From positions 62,001-126,000 of the forward strand of contig DIWF01000021.1 of NCBI GenBank assembly GCA_002422545.1: a DNA stretch of 64,000 nt, read 5' to 3'. Position 1 is the stretch's first letter. Each line of letters starts with the position of its first letter. This document shows, one piece after another, positions 35,414 to 44,018 of the stretch. Position numbers and translations under genes: made by a program. This DNA comes from Firmicutes bacterium UBA6113. GTDB taxonomy: Bacteria > Bacillota > Clostridia > Tissierellales > Sedimentibacteraceae. Under the pieces are notes generated by a model that was given only the letters and a program-made list of their open reading frames with translations, did not search any database and had not been told where the DNA came from.

Positions 35414-36547
35414 TTAAGGGTTACATCTTCCGCAGGGGGTGTAGCCTTGGTCTATGGCAGTCTGCCTTATGGTGAAAAATATCTTGTTTGATTCTTTCAT
35501 GTCGGCAACAGAGCTGCAGTCAGGTTTGTGGAAAACAAGGGAATTATTGTTTCCAACATAATTTGTTTCGGAAATTGCTGAAGGTTCTTTGACCTCAGTG
35601 CCCGGAACTGACTGAGTGTCTGAATTCCCTGGAGTAGATAAAGGAATTTCTATAATTTCATCGCTTGTTATAAAGATGTCCTGTCCATCTGATACGGCCA
35701 CTATTGTTCCCAGTTCATCAGTCCTGTAAACTTCAGAGCCTATGTCTGAAAGTCTGTTCAGTGTTTCAATGTGGGGATGCCCATAGCTGTTGTCTTCTCC
35801 GCATGATATGATGGAATATTCAGGAGTGACAGCCTTAAGAAAATCAATGCTGGAGCTTGTTCGCCCCCCGTGATGGCCTACTTTCAAAACATCTGAATCA
35901 AGATTGAAACCTCCCCCAAGCATTTCCAGTTCAGATACGCTTTCAGCGTCTCCTGTAAACAAAAATGATGTATTATCATACTCCAGTCGTGCAACTGCAG
36001 AATATTCATTGAGCTCAGAATAATACATGCTCTTTGGGGATAACAGTTCCAATTTTAAATCAGGACTGTTAATTATTTTTAATCCCGGTTTTGCAAATAT
36101 TGTTTCAATGTCTTTGTTTTCAATTGCAAGCATTGTGCTCTCATATAAATTTGAGCTTGCTAACACATCGGGCATATAGATTTTTTCTACGGTGAAGTTG
36201 TTTATAATTTCTTTTGCAGAACCAATGTGATCTTCATGGGGATGGGTTAAAATAAGGTATTCTATGTCGTCCACATTGAGATTTTCCAGGTAGTTTTTTA
36301 TATAACTGCCATCTCCATAATTCCCTGCATCAATTAGGACTTCTTCTCCGTTTGGCAGCTGTATGAGCGTGCAGTCAGCCTGGCCCACATCCAGGAAGTA
36401 CACAATAAGCCCTGAATTCTTATCTGATGTATTGCTTGTGTCTTGGCTTGTGTTGGATACCTGTTCTGCATTTACTCCGCATGATGCTAAAACATAAGTC
36501 ATCAGTGCCAAAACTAAAATCAATATATTTCTTTTAATGCTTTTCAT
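35414..36547 (-). CDS. lipoprotein with metallo-beta-lactamase-fold domain
   Basis: A 377-residue surface protein. A lipoprotein signal ends LASC with Cys23. The core (about 47-300) is a ComEC/Rec2-type metallo-beta-lactamase fold: VYFLDVGQADCTLIQL, then the HxHxDH motif as LILTHPHEDHIGS near 98-110, FLFTGDAESVSE and VGHHGGRTSSS near 225. A C-terminal Cys module (FHKPDCSSV ... PCGRCNP) resembles the Ada-type metal-binding domain often fused to such proteins. No ComEC membrane part is present, so it is not ComEC itself; an extracellular nuclease or phosphodiesterase is likely. Confidence 0.85.
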   Translation of the reverse strand: MKSIKRNILILVLALMTYVLASCGVNAEQVSNTSQDTSNTSDKNSGLIVYFLDVGQADCTLIQLPNGEEVLIDAGNYGDGSYIKNYLENLNVDDIEYLILTHPHEDHIGSAKEIINNFTVEKIYMPDVLASSNLYESTMLAIENKDIETIFAKPGLKIINSPDLKLELLSPKSMYYSELNEYSAVARLEYDNTSFLFTGDAESVSELEMLGGGFNLDSDVLKVGHHGGRTSSSIDFLKAVTPEYSIISCGEDNSYGHPHIETLNRLSDIGSEVYRTDELGTIVAVSDGQDIFITSDEIIEIPLSTPGNSDTQSVPGTEVKEPSAISETNYVGNNNSLVFHKPDCSSVADMKESNKIFFTIRQTAIDQGYTPCGRCNP

Positions 36548-36617
36548 AAAGTCATCCTCTTTCTTGTTTTATACTATGTTATGTAAAGTTTTATTGTGCG
36601 ATGAGTACAATAACAAT

Positions 36618-36642
36618 AAAAACCGGTCAGCATCCGGTTTTT
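36618..36642. terminator. symmetrical terminator-like hairpin between divergent genes
   Basis: AAAAACCGG and CCGGTTTTT form a perfect 9-bp stem with a 7-base loop and T-runs in both directions. It lies in the 280-base divergent gap, so it would fall in a leader or block antisense transcripts. Confidence 0.5.
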
Positions 36643-36827
36643 GAAAGAGCTTACTGCTTCATAACATTATGTAATAATTGTATCACAATCGTGAAAATTT
36701 TGAAATGTTTTATATTGAAATAAATAGTTGACAATACTAAGCTCATGATGTATAAAACAAATTAAATGAATTGAATATTCTCTTGATCCGGTGCAAGAAT
36801 AATATAATTATGATTGAGGAGTTTCTA

Positions 36828-37565
36828 ATGAACTTTGTTGTTTTTGATTCGGAATTTAATCAAAATATTAAAGCCATGACGGACAGCGATAAAAGGTCGG
36901 TCTATCCTTTTGAAATAATTCAAATAGGAGCAGTTAAGCTGGATGAATGTTTGAATGTTGTTGGTATATTCAATCGTCTTGTTAAGCCTACAATTTATTC
37001 AAGCATTCTCCCTTTCATAACAAAGCTTACAGGCATCGAAACAGAGCACCTAATGGACAAGGAAACATTTCCGTCTGTTTTTACCGAATTTACTGACTTC
37101 GCAGGAGTTGATGCAGTTCTTTGCATGTGGGGAATGTCTGATATAAAGGAACTGTTCAGGAATTCATCATACCATGGTCTTGATTTGACACTATTGCCCA
37201 AAAGGTACATTAATCTTCAGCACCATGCGTCTATATATTTTAATTCTCAAAAGAAAAATCCGCTGAGGCTTCAACACGTGGTTGAACTCATGAATATTCC
37301 TGTTTCTTCCGATTTTCATGATGCACTTAACGATGCGTATTATACAGCAGAAATTTTTAAGAGATTGTACAATTCTTCAGTTGAAATAAAAGACTACGAT
37401 CCGGATTACGTGAGACCAAGAATAAGTAAGCCTAGGAAAAAAATCGACACTGAAGGATTGCTGCAGCAGTTTGAAAAGATGTATCAACGTGAATTGACTC
37501 CGGAAGAAAAATCAATCATTATCTTGTCATACAAAATGGGAAAGACAGGGCAATTTTTAAAATGA
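36828..37565 (+). CDS. DEDDh-type 3'-5' exonuclease domain protein
   Basis: A 245-residue exonuclease of the DnaQ/KapD-like type. The first acidic pair is in FVVFDSEFNQN (DxE, residues about 6-8), followed by IIQIGAVKLDE, ITKLTGIETEHL, the second Asp in FTDFAGVDAVLCMWG and the C-terminal DFHDALNDAYYTAEIF with the His and final Asp. The C-terminal 60 residues are basic and helical (RPRISKPRKK). ATG 36828 follows GAGGAG. Targets could be RNA or DNA ends; nothing nearby decides this. Confidence 0.85.
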   Translation: MNFVVFDSEFNQNIKAMTDSDKRSVYPFEIIQIGAVKLDECLNVVGIFNRLVKPTIYSSILPFITKLTGIETEHLMDKETFPSVFTEFTDFAGVDAVLCMWGMSDIKELFRNSSYHGLDLTLLPKRYINLQHHASIYFNSQKKNPLRLQHVVELMNIPVSSDFHDALNDAYYTAEIFKRLYNSSVEIKDYDPDYVRPRISKPRKKIDTEGLLQQFEKMYQRELTPEEKSIIILSYKMGKTGQFLK

Positions 37566-37633
37566 CGATTAATTGTGTTTTATATTTCTATCAATGGGTA
37601 TCATTAAATTAGTATAAATATTTTGGAGGGAAT

Positions 37634-38665
37634 ATGTCAAAACTTTTTGCAAGCTATATTATAAAGGATTTGGAATTGAAAAATAGAATAGTAATGGCTC
37701 CTATGTGCATGTATTCCGCAAGCGATGATGGGAAGGTCACTGACTGGCATATCATACATTACGCCTCAAGAGCAGTTGGAGGAGTGGGACTTATAATCCA
37801 GGAAGCAACTGCAGTTGAATCAAGAGGAAGAATATCATCAAATGATTTGGGTATATGGGATGATTCTCACATAGATGGACTTAAAAGAATTGTTGACACA
37901 GTCAAATCAAATGGAGCAAAAATTGGAATTCAGCTAGGTCATGCAGGAAGAAAATGCGAAGCTGAAAGCGAAAAAATAATTGCTCCAAGCCCAATAGCAT
38001 TCAATGAAGAATATAGGGTTCCTGATGAAATGGCAAAGGAAGATATTAAGACCGTAGTTGAAGCATTCAAGGCTGCAGCTCAAAGGGCTAAGCAGGCTGG
38101 GTATGATGTGCTTGAAATTCATGGGGCTCACGGTTATCTTATAAATCAGTTCCTGTCTCCTGTTACTAACAAGAGGGCTGATGAATACGGCGGTTCACCT
38201 GAAAACAGAGCAAGAATTTTAAAGGAAATAATACGTGCTGTTCGTGATGTTTGGCCTAAAGAAAAGCCGCTCATGATGAGAGTCACTGCCGAGGATTATG
38301 TTGATGGAGGAAATCATCCTGACGACCTGGCGGAATTGATCAACCTGGTGAAAGAATACGGTATTGATTTGATAGATGTAAGTTCAGGCGGTGTTGTGAG
38401 CGTAGCTCCAAAAGCATTCCAGGGCTACCAGGTAAAATTTGCCGAAATCATAAAGGAAAAGACAGCTCTTCCTGTTGTCGCAGGAGGACTGGTAATAGAT
38501 CCAAACATGGCTGAAGAAATTCTTCAGAATAACAGAGCAGACTTGGTTTTCATTGGAAGAGCCCTTTTAAGGAATCCATACTGGCCTTTGCAGGCAGACT
38601 ATGAACTCAGCAATGAAGCAAACTGGCCTGTTCAATATGAAAGAGGAAGACTCAGAAAAAGATAA
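37634..38665 (+). CDS. namA: old yellow enzyme family reductase (NamA/YqjM-like)
   Basis: A 343-residue FMN-dependent NADPH dehydrogenase. The YqjM-branch marks are Cys25 and Tyr27 in MAPMCMYSA, HAGRKCEAES, IHGAHGYLINQFLSPVTNKR with the two substrate His residues, and YGGSPENRARI. It reduces activated carbon-carbon double bonds in the cytoplasm. GGAGGG precedes the ATG. Length agrees with YqjM (338). It stands alone, with a terminator right after. Confidence 0.9.
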   Translation: MSKLFASYIIKDLELKNRIVMAPMCMYSASDDGKVTDWHIIHYASRAVGGVGLIIQEATAVESRGRISSNDLGIWDDSHIDGLKRIVDTVKSNGAKIGIQLGHAGRKCEAESEKIIAPSPIAFNEEYRVPDEMAKEDIKTVVEAFKAAAQRAKQAGYDVLEIHGAHGYLINQFLSPVTNKRADEYGGSPENRARILKEIIRAVRDVWPKEKPLMMRVTAEDYVDGGNHPDDLAELINLVKEYGIDLIDVSSGGVVSVAPKAFQGYQVKFAEIIKEKTALPVVAGGLVIDPNMAEEILQNNRADLVFIGRALLRNPYWPLQADYELSNEANWPVQYERGRLRKR

Positions 38666-38680
38666 TCGTATGAGAAATTA

Positions 38681-38704
38681 AAAAGACCGCGAGAGCGGTT
38701 TTTT
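38681..38704 (+). terminator. terminator after namA
   Basis: ACCGC-GAGA-GCGGT followed by TTTTTT; A-run before it makes it usable from both sides. Confidence 0.75.
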
Positions 38705-38711
38705 AATGCAG

Positions 38712-39113
38712 CTATTTAATTGACGTTTGTTCTATAAAATCAGCAAAGAGTTGAATTGTACTGATGCATTTATCCACGCCAAGTTCCTTGAACATGTTTA
38801 TGTTCTGGGGATTATTCACAATTGAAAGCGTGGTTTGTATGTTGAACTGCTTTTTGGAAATTTCACATATGATGAGATTTGAAGCATCATTTCCCGTAAG
38901 CGCAATCACTGCATCCATGCTTGAAGCATTTGCACTTTCAAGTACAGAAGATTTGGTGCCGTCCCCGCATATGGAAAATACTTCATGGCTGTCAGACAAC
39001 ATTTCGCATAATTGTTTATCTGTATTGATAATTGTTACATCATGTCCGTTGGATTTCAATAATTTTGCTAAATATCCCAGCTTCATATGACCGCCGACCA
39101 ATAATATTTTCAT
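38712..39113 (-). CDS. RCK-N (TrkA-N) domain-only protein 1
   Basis: A 133-residue Rossmann-type RCK-N domain (ILLVGGHMKLGYLAKLLKSNG; the usual GxGxxG is degraded to GGHMKLG) with DGTKSSVLESANASSMDAVIALTGND in the second half, and no RCK-C ligand domain. Full TrkA/KtrA proteins have about 220 residues. Its start overlaps the previous gene (39110) by four bases. With the altered dinucleotide loop it may no longer bind NAD(H) or ATP, and could act as a dimer partner of the other RCK proteins in this cluster. Confidence 0.8.
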   Translation of the reverse strand: MKILLVGGHMKLGYLAKLLKSNGHDVTIINTDKQLCEMLSDSHEVFSICGDGTKSSVLESANASSMDAVIALTGNDASNLIICEISKKQFNIQTTLSIVNNPQNINMFKELGVDKCISTIQLFADFIEQTSIK

Positions 39114-39553
39114 ACAGCAATACTCTCCTTATCCGAAATAATTCGTTTAAATTCGTTTTCTGAAAGAACACACGGGCATATGGATGTTATGTCCATATCG
39201 GAACACAAAAATTTTTTTGCGGGGTCATATATTCTTACGACAACTTCGTCTGCGTTATATAAATGCTTGGACATCTGTCCAAGCATTATATTTGTGTTGT
39301 CATCATTGGTTGATGCAATGATTATACTTGCTTTACCTGCACCTGCAAATTCAAGCAGGTCAATGTCTGCGGCATCTCCTGTTATTGTAAAACCATTAAA
39401 TTCAGGGTGCAGCTTTGAAAATGAATTTTCATCTATATCAATAACATGTACATTCATGTTTTTCTTTTGCAGGAAATCAGCTATTTTTGAACCGAACTCA
39501 CCGCATCCTGCTATGACTGCCAGTTTTTTGTTTTGTTTTTTAAAAATATTCAT
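39110..39553 (-). CDS. RCK-N (TrkA-N) domain-only protein 2
   Basis: A 147-residue RCK-N domain with an intact loop (VIAGCGEFGSKIADFLQ), Asp at the end of strand 2 (VHVIDIDE) and GDAADIDLLEFAGAGKASIIIAST. The ligand-binding RCK-C part is missing. ATG 39553 follows AGAGGTG; a GTG at 39562 lies within that site. It is coupled by a four-base overlap to the next RCK-N gene, so the two small proteins are probably made in equal amounts and may pair. Confidence 0.8.
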   Translation of the reverse strand: MNIFKKQNKKLAVIAGCGEFGSKIADFLQKKNMNVHVIDIDENSFSKLHPEFNGFTITGDAADIDLLEFAGAGKASIIIASTNDDNTNIMLGQMSKHLYNADEVVVRIYDPAKKFLCSDMDITSICPCVLSENEFKRIISDKESIAV

Positions 39554-39656
39554 TTTATTCACCTCTTGTTCAATTGTACAAAATATTATATAAAGACAGT
39601 ATTAACATATAACAAATAATATAAAAAATGTATTAAGGGATAACGACAAAAAATGT

Positions 39657-40337
39657 TTATTCATCTGCAAACCTGTATCCTATGCCAACTTCCGTCAATA
39701 TGTATCGCGGCTTAGCAGGATTCTTTTCAAGTTTTCTCCTTATGTTTGCCATGAATACCCTGAGAGACTGCATATCACTTTCAATATATGAGCCCCAGAC
39801 TTGCTTCAATATATAATTGTGAGTAAGTACTTTGCCGGCATTTTTAACAAGGAGAGTAAGCACGTTGTATTCCATGGGCGTGAAATGCACTTCTTTGCCT
39901 TCTAATAGTACAATGTGCTTCTCTAGGTCTATTTCAAGGTCAGCAACTTTGTATATTACGGGAACTTCAGTTCTTGAATTTCCCTTGTGTCTGAAAACAA
40001 CCCTTATTCGAGCCAAGAATTCCTTTATACTGAATGGTTTCGTAAGGTAATCATCTGCTCCTGCATCGAGCGCTTCTACTTTTTCATTGTCCTGGTCTCT
40101 TGAAGACACAACAATTATGGGAATATCAGAAAAGCCACGAACTGTTTTTATGATATCTATTCCATCCATATCAGGCAGGCCAAGATCGAGTATTATCATT
40201 GAGATGTTCTGGGTTGCAATGATGTTCATGGCCTCTTTTCCGGTTGAAGCTTCCATACAGTCATAATCCTGTGATTTTAATGAAAAATTTATAAAGTTCC
40301 GTATTTGTTTGTCATCTTCGACTATTAAAAATAACAT
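39657..40337 (-). CDS. KdpE-like OmpR-family response regulator
   Basis: A 226-residue two-component regulator. The receiver domain (1-120) holds the acidic pair (VEDD), phospho-acceptor Asp in ILDLGLPDMDG and the Lys in DDYLTKPFS; the DNA-binding OmpR winged helix (about 130-226) reads FTPMEYNVLTLLVKNAGKV and RVFMANIRRKLEKNPAKPRY. The C-terminal pattern is that of KdpE. The kinase gene ends 10 bases upstream of it. No kdpABC is seen; the neighbours are Trk/Ktr genes, so these are its likely targets. Confidence 0.88.
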   Translation of the reverse strand: MLFLIVEDDKQIRNFINFSLKSQDYDCMEASTGKEAMNIIATQNISMIILDLGLPDMDGIDIIKTVRGFSDIPIIVVSSRDQDNEKVEALDAGADDYLTKPFSIKEFLARIRVVFRHKGNSRTEVPVIYKVADLEIDLEKHIVLLEGKEVHFTPMEYNVLTLLVKNAGKVLTHNYILKQVWGSYIESDMQSLRVFMANIRRKLEKNPAKPRYILTEVGIGYRFADE

Positions 40338-40347
40338 CCGTTACCTC

Positions 40348-41811
40348 CTATGCTTTCAAGTAAAATTTGAAGGTTGCACCGCCTTCTTCATTATTTTCTA
40401 CGTAAATTTCACCGCCATGATAATTAATTATGGCCTTGCATATGGGAAGGCCCAAACCCATTCCATGTCTGGAATCAGGTATCTTGTTGCTGCCAACGTA
40501 AAACATCTTGAATAGATTAGGAAGGTCATTTTCATTGATGCTCAGGCCGTTGTTGTATACTTCAAACCATACCTTGTCACCTTCTGGCCATATGGATACA
40601 ATAATTTCATTTTGAGGAGTTGTGTGCTTTATAGCGTTGTCGACTAGGTTTATAAGAACTTGCTCTATAAGCTTTCCATCCATGGGCACAAACAAAACTT
40701 CATCCGGTAGATTTATTGAAACTTTGTGATTAGGATAATATTTAGACGCACGGGCAATTGACTCTGCAACAATTTCTTCTACTGCTTCTTTTTTGATATT
40801 GAGTGCCAGTCTTCCTTCCTGAATTCTTGTCAGGCTTAAGATGTTTTCCACCAGCTTTGTAAGCCATCTTGAATCTTCATATATTTCGGAAACAAGCTTA
40901 AGGCTTGCTTCTTCATTGAGGCTGTGGTACAACATTTCCGAAGCACCTGTTATTCTTGTCAATGGAGTTCTCAAGTCATGTGAAATGGATCTAAGCAGGT
41001 TATTTTTGAAACGTTCATTTTGTGTTTCCGTATTGGCGTTTTCTTTTTCCTCTATAAGAATTTCTCTTTCCATGGCTATGGTTATCTGCATAACAATTGA
41101 ATCAAAAAGAAATTTTTTGCTCTCTATCATTTCACCCATTTCCTGAGGAAAACAGATGTAGCTTATACATCTCCCACGAATGTTAATGGGGAAGGAATGA
41201 TGACTCTTAACAATTATTTCAATTTCTTCCCAGTCTGCTTCTATGTTGTTAATATCAAAGCATCCTTTTTTTACTGTAAGAATTTGAGATTTGCAAGACT
41301 TGTCATTTACTAGAATACAGTAGATATCACATCCAAAAAGGCTTGACAGACATTTAGAAGATACTTTGGCAACATCCAAAACTTCGCTGGTTTTAGCAAG
41401 TGAGCTTGTAAGGCTGTATAAAATGTGAGCCTGTTTTTCCCGGTCATCAGTCATTTCCTTTGAATGCAGAAGTTTACTTGTCAGTGCGCTTGTAAAAACA
41501 GCGGAAGCCAGCATAACAATAAATGTAAAATAGTATGATTTATCTTCAACCTTGAACGTGTAAAGAGGAATGGTGAAAAAATAGTTGAAAGACAGTATGG
41601 AAATAACTGAAGCTACGATTCCATAAACATATCCTTTAGTATATCTTGATGTTATCAGTACTGAAAGCAGGTAAATAACTACAATGTTTGCTTCAGTAAA
41701 CCCAAGGTGCTGAATCATCAGCGACAGTAAGGTGCTGGATACATTAAGGGAAATGGTTATAGCACATTGTTTAATTATATTTGAATAATTCTTTCTGTCT
41801 GAAGTTAACAT
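40348..41811 (-). CDS. KdpD-like sensor histidine kinase lacking the N-terminal KdpD domain
   Basis: A 487-residue membrane kinase. Four membrane helices at about 15-110 with a DUF4118 pattern (FTEANIVVIYLLSVLITSRY) equal the membrane part of KdpD; a GAF-like region follows (about 135-250), then HisKA with SHDLRTPLTRITGAS (phospho-His) and the ATPase with LVDNAIKH and HGMGLGLPICKAI. The cytoplasmic KdpD/USP region of about 400 residues at the front of classic KdpD is missing. It should sense potassium or turgor and feed the regulator encoded next. Confidence 0.88.
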   Translation of the reverse strand: MLTSDRKNYSNIIKQCAITISLNVSSTLLSLMIQHLGFTEANIVVIYLLSVLITSRYTKGYVYGIVASVISILSFNYFFTIPLYTFKVEDKSYYFTFIVMLASAVFTSALTSKLLHSKEMTDDREKQAHILYSLTSSLAKTSEVLDVAKVSSKCLSSLFGCDIYCILVNDKSCKSQILTVKKGCFDINNIEADWEEIEIIVKSHHSFPINIRGRCISYICFPQEMGEMIESKKFLFDSIVMQITIAMEREILIEEKENANTETQNERFKNNLLRSISHDLRTPLTRITGASEMLYHSLNEEASLKLVSEIYEDSRWLTKLVENILSLTRIQEGRLALNIKKEAVEEIVAESIARASKYYPNHKVSINLPDEVLFVPMDGKLIEQVLINLVDNAIKHTTPQNEIIVSIWPEGDKVWFEVYNNGLSINENDLPNLFKMFYVGSNKIPDSRHGMGLGLPICKAIINYHGGEIYVENNEEGGATFKFYLKA

Positions 41812-41884
41812 CTCATTCCTCCTGGTAATTGATTGTCAGTATATAATAATTGCCAGACACGCTGGCGCTTCATGGGCATTCCAT

Positions 41885-42391
41885 CTATTTATTTGACCTG
41901 ATTTCAATAAGGAACAATGCCATAAGCGATGCTGCCAAGGCTGCCGATAAGGCAGCAACAGCAATTTTCGTTGAAGAAATCTGCTCATCTTCGCCATGAC
42001 CTGTTTCTTCAATTTCCAGGGTTATGCTGTGTATATCCGCTTCTCCTCCATGCTCTTTGCATGCCCTGTTAAATGTGCCTGATATTTTCAGAACATCTCC
42101 CTTATATTTATAGTTTCCGAAATATTTAATCTTTTGTGCCTCTGATGAACTCATCCAGATACCTATTGCGTTTGTGCTGTCATTGATGTTTATCCAGGAA
42201 TGACTGCCCCTGTTCATGGCTTCTCCCACTGCTTCACCTGAAACAGTTACTTCCTGCTGGTCAAGTTCTGCTGCATTTTCAATAAGATAGCTAATGTCAA
42301 TAATTTCACCTGTATCATATGCATAGACATTTTCTGAAAATGAAATTATAAATGCTGTTACTATGATTAATGTTTTAATTTGCTTAAGCAT
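41885..42391 (-). CDS. exported, membrane-anchored OB-fold-like protein
   Basis: A 168-residue protein with an N-terminal signal (about 1-24, ending VYAYD), a middle domain of short strands (EVTVSGEAVGEAMNRGSHSW, VLKISGTFNRACKEHGGE) that looks like a single OB fold, and a C-terminal membrane helix (about 142-164) with a basic end. Such domains bind small ligands or oligosaccharides. It overlaps the end of the trkH gene by 25 bases in another frame and is inside the potassium cluster, so an accessory role outside the membrane is possible but unproven. Confidence 0.7.
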   Translation of the reverse strand: MLKQIKTLIIVTAFIISFSENVYAYDTGEIIDISYLIENAAELDQQEVTVSGEAVGEAMNRGSHSWININDSTNAIGIWMSSSEAQKIKYFGNYKYKGDVLKISGTFNRACKEHGGEADIHSITLEIEETGHGEDEQISSTKIAVAALSAALAASLMALFLIEIRSNK

Positions 42392-43905
42392 GCTTTTTTA
42401 ATACCTCCAAAAATATACCCAATCAGCGCAAATGCGGAAATAAATTCAAGCCTTCCAAGGTACATGGTAACAATGTAGTAAATTTTTAATACAGCAGGCA
42501 TTGAGGCTGCAGTGATACCGATGCTCAGGCCCACATTTCCTGTTATGGATGCCGATTCAAATGCTGATTCTGAAAGGGGATAACCGTAATATGTGCCAAG
42601 CATTGTGCCTACTGCAAATGTAGTCATGTAGCAACATATTATAATTGCTGAGGATTTAATAGCCCCGTCTTCCAGGATGTAGTCCTTGATGTGGTGGAAT
42701 TTATAAAGTCTCAAATTTCTTTCCGAGGACAGGATTTTTTTTATATCCATGATTAATCCCTTAAAGACAATTCCAACTCTTAATCCTTTAAAACCACCGG
42801 CTGTTGAACATGCAGAACCTCCTATGAGCATGACAATGATCAAAATCATGATGCCAAAGTCGCCCCACTCAAGGGCGAACTGTCTTGCATATATAGAACC
42901 AAGCCCGGTTGTTGTGTGTGCTGAAAGTATATTGAACACAATTCTTCTAAAACCCATGACAGCATCTGAATATGCTTCAATTTTTGAAAGCCACAAAAGT
43001 GCAATCATTGAGGCGGCAAAGGATGTTGCGAAAAAACTTTGTGTTTCTATGTTTCTGTAAATTTCTCTGCTGTTTCCGTGCCAAATTGCATAATGCAGCC
43101 CGAAGTTTAGTGAACCAAGTATGAATATGATCATGGCTATGATTTCATATGAAGCGCTGTGGTAATACATTATATTTTGAGTCATAGGCGCAAAGCCTCC
43201 TGTGCTCCATGATGATTCAAATATATAAAGAGCATGAAGGAAAGCTGATACCGGACGTAAACCTATTATTATTCCATTGATCCAAAGTGCTGAAGTTCCG
43301 ATAATCAGGTAAACCATACTTATTTTCCATATTTGTCTTGCAGTTCCTTTTACGTTGGGGACAAGTTCTACATCTTTTCCCTCACCCGCATAAATTTTGT
43401 ACGCTCCTCCTGTTTCTTTTACTAAAAGGGAAAGAGCAAGAACAATCATCCCCTGTCCTCCAATGAATGTTAGAAGGTGTCTCCACATGTTAAGTCCGTT
43501 TGACAAGTGGTCCAGATCCTGTGTTAGAACAACTCCGGTAGTTGTAAATCCGCTCATTACATCAAATACTGCATCCAGAAGCGATAGGGTATTGCCGCTT
43601 AATCTGTATGGTATGGCGCAAAGAACTGCCAGCAGTATCCAGGACAGTGATGCCACAACAAATCCATGCTTCCACTGAATATTTGCCTTGCTTTTCTTGG
43701 CTTTTATGCCGTACGACATCAATGCAAGGCCGGCAATTGTGGATATTGACATGCTGATTATGAAATCAAGCAGAGGATTCCATTCCCTGAACAACAGTGA
43801 TGTTAATATTGGTATGGTCATCAGAGCTGTTACTATGAGCACTATAAAACCTGTGTAGTAACTTATGATACCCATGTTTTGGTTTTTAATTTTAATTGAA
43901 CTCAT
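42367..43905 (-). CDS. TrkH/KtrB-type potassium translocating subunit
   Basis: A 512-residue membrane protein with four pore loops, each with the central Gly of the potassium filter: SGFTTTGVVLTQ, SSWSTGGFAPM, SAHTTTGLGSI and SITGNVGLSIG. This is the pattern of the SKT superfamily (TrkH, KtrB). The two long RCK genes upstream supply the gating ring. ATG 43905 follows GAGGTGATA, which overlaps the end of the 35-residue gene upstream, so it is translationally coupled to it. The length is nearer to TrkH than to KtrB (about 450). Confidence 0.92.
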   Translation of the reverse strand: MSSIKIKNQNMGIISYYTGFIVLIVTALMTIPILTSLLFREWNPLLDFIISMSISTIAGLALMSYGIKAKKSKANIQWKHGFVVASLSWILLAVLCAIPYRLSGNTLSLLDAVFDVMSGFTTTGVVLTQDLDHLSNGLNMWRHLLTFIGGQGMIVLALSLLVKETGGAYKIYAGEGKDVELVPNVKGTARQIWKISMVYLIIGTSALWINGIIIGLRPVSAFLHALYIFESSWSTGGFAPMTQNIMYYHSASYEIIAMIIFILGSLNFGLHYAIWHGNSREIYRNIETQSFFATSFAASMIALLWLSKIEAYSDAVMGFRRIVFNILSAHTTTGLGSIYARQFALEWGDFGIMILIIVMLIGGSACSTAGGFKGLRVGIVFKGLIMDIKKILSSERNLRLYKFHHIKDYILEDGAIKSSAIIICCYMTTFAVGTMLGTYYGYPLSESAFESASITGNVGLSIGITAASMPAVLKIYYIVTMYLGRLEFISAFALIGYIFGGIKKACLSKLKH

Positions 43906-43910
43906 TATTA

Positions 43911-44018
43911 TCACCTCATTATCAAAAAAGCAGCACCAAAGGTCAAGGCAACATACGCTCCTATTGTGAGAAGTTCTCTTGTAATTCCCTTTAATTCCAT
44001 TTTATTTAAAGGCATCAT
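43911..44018 (-). CDS. 35-residue membrane microprotein in the potassium cluster
   Basis: MMPLNKMELKGITRELLTIG starts a 35-residue peptide whose second half (AYVALTFGAAFLIMR) is one hydrophobic helix. A full AGGAGG lies directly before the ATG, its start overlaps the stop of the upstream RCK gene (ATGA), and its last codons hold the ribosome site of trkH. This tight coupling on both sides argues for a real gene. By analogy with KdpF or other small transporter subunits it may stabilise the TrkH subunit; that is inference. Confidence 0.75.
   Translation of the reverse strand: MMPLNKMELKGITRELLTIGAYVALTFGAAFLIMR

Noticed and set aside
35414..36547. ComEC competence protein
   Set aside because: Only the metallo-beta-lactamase part is present, behind a lipoprotein signal; the membrane channel region is missing.
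39657..41811. Complete KdpDE of a Kdp ATPase operon
   Set aside because: No kdpABC genes nearby and the kinase lacks the N-terminal KdpD/USP domains.
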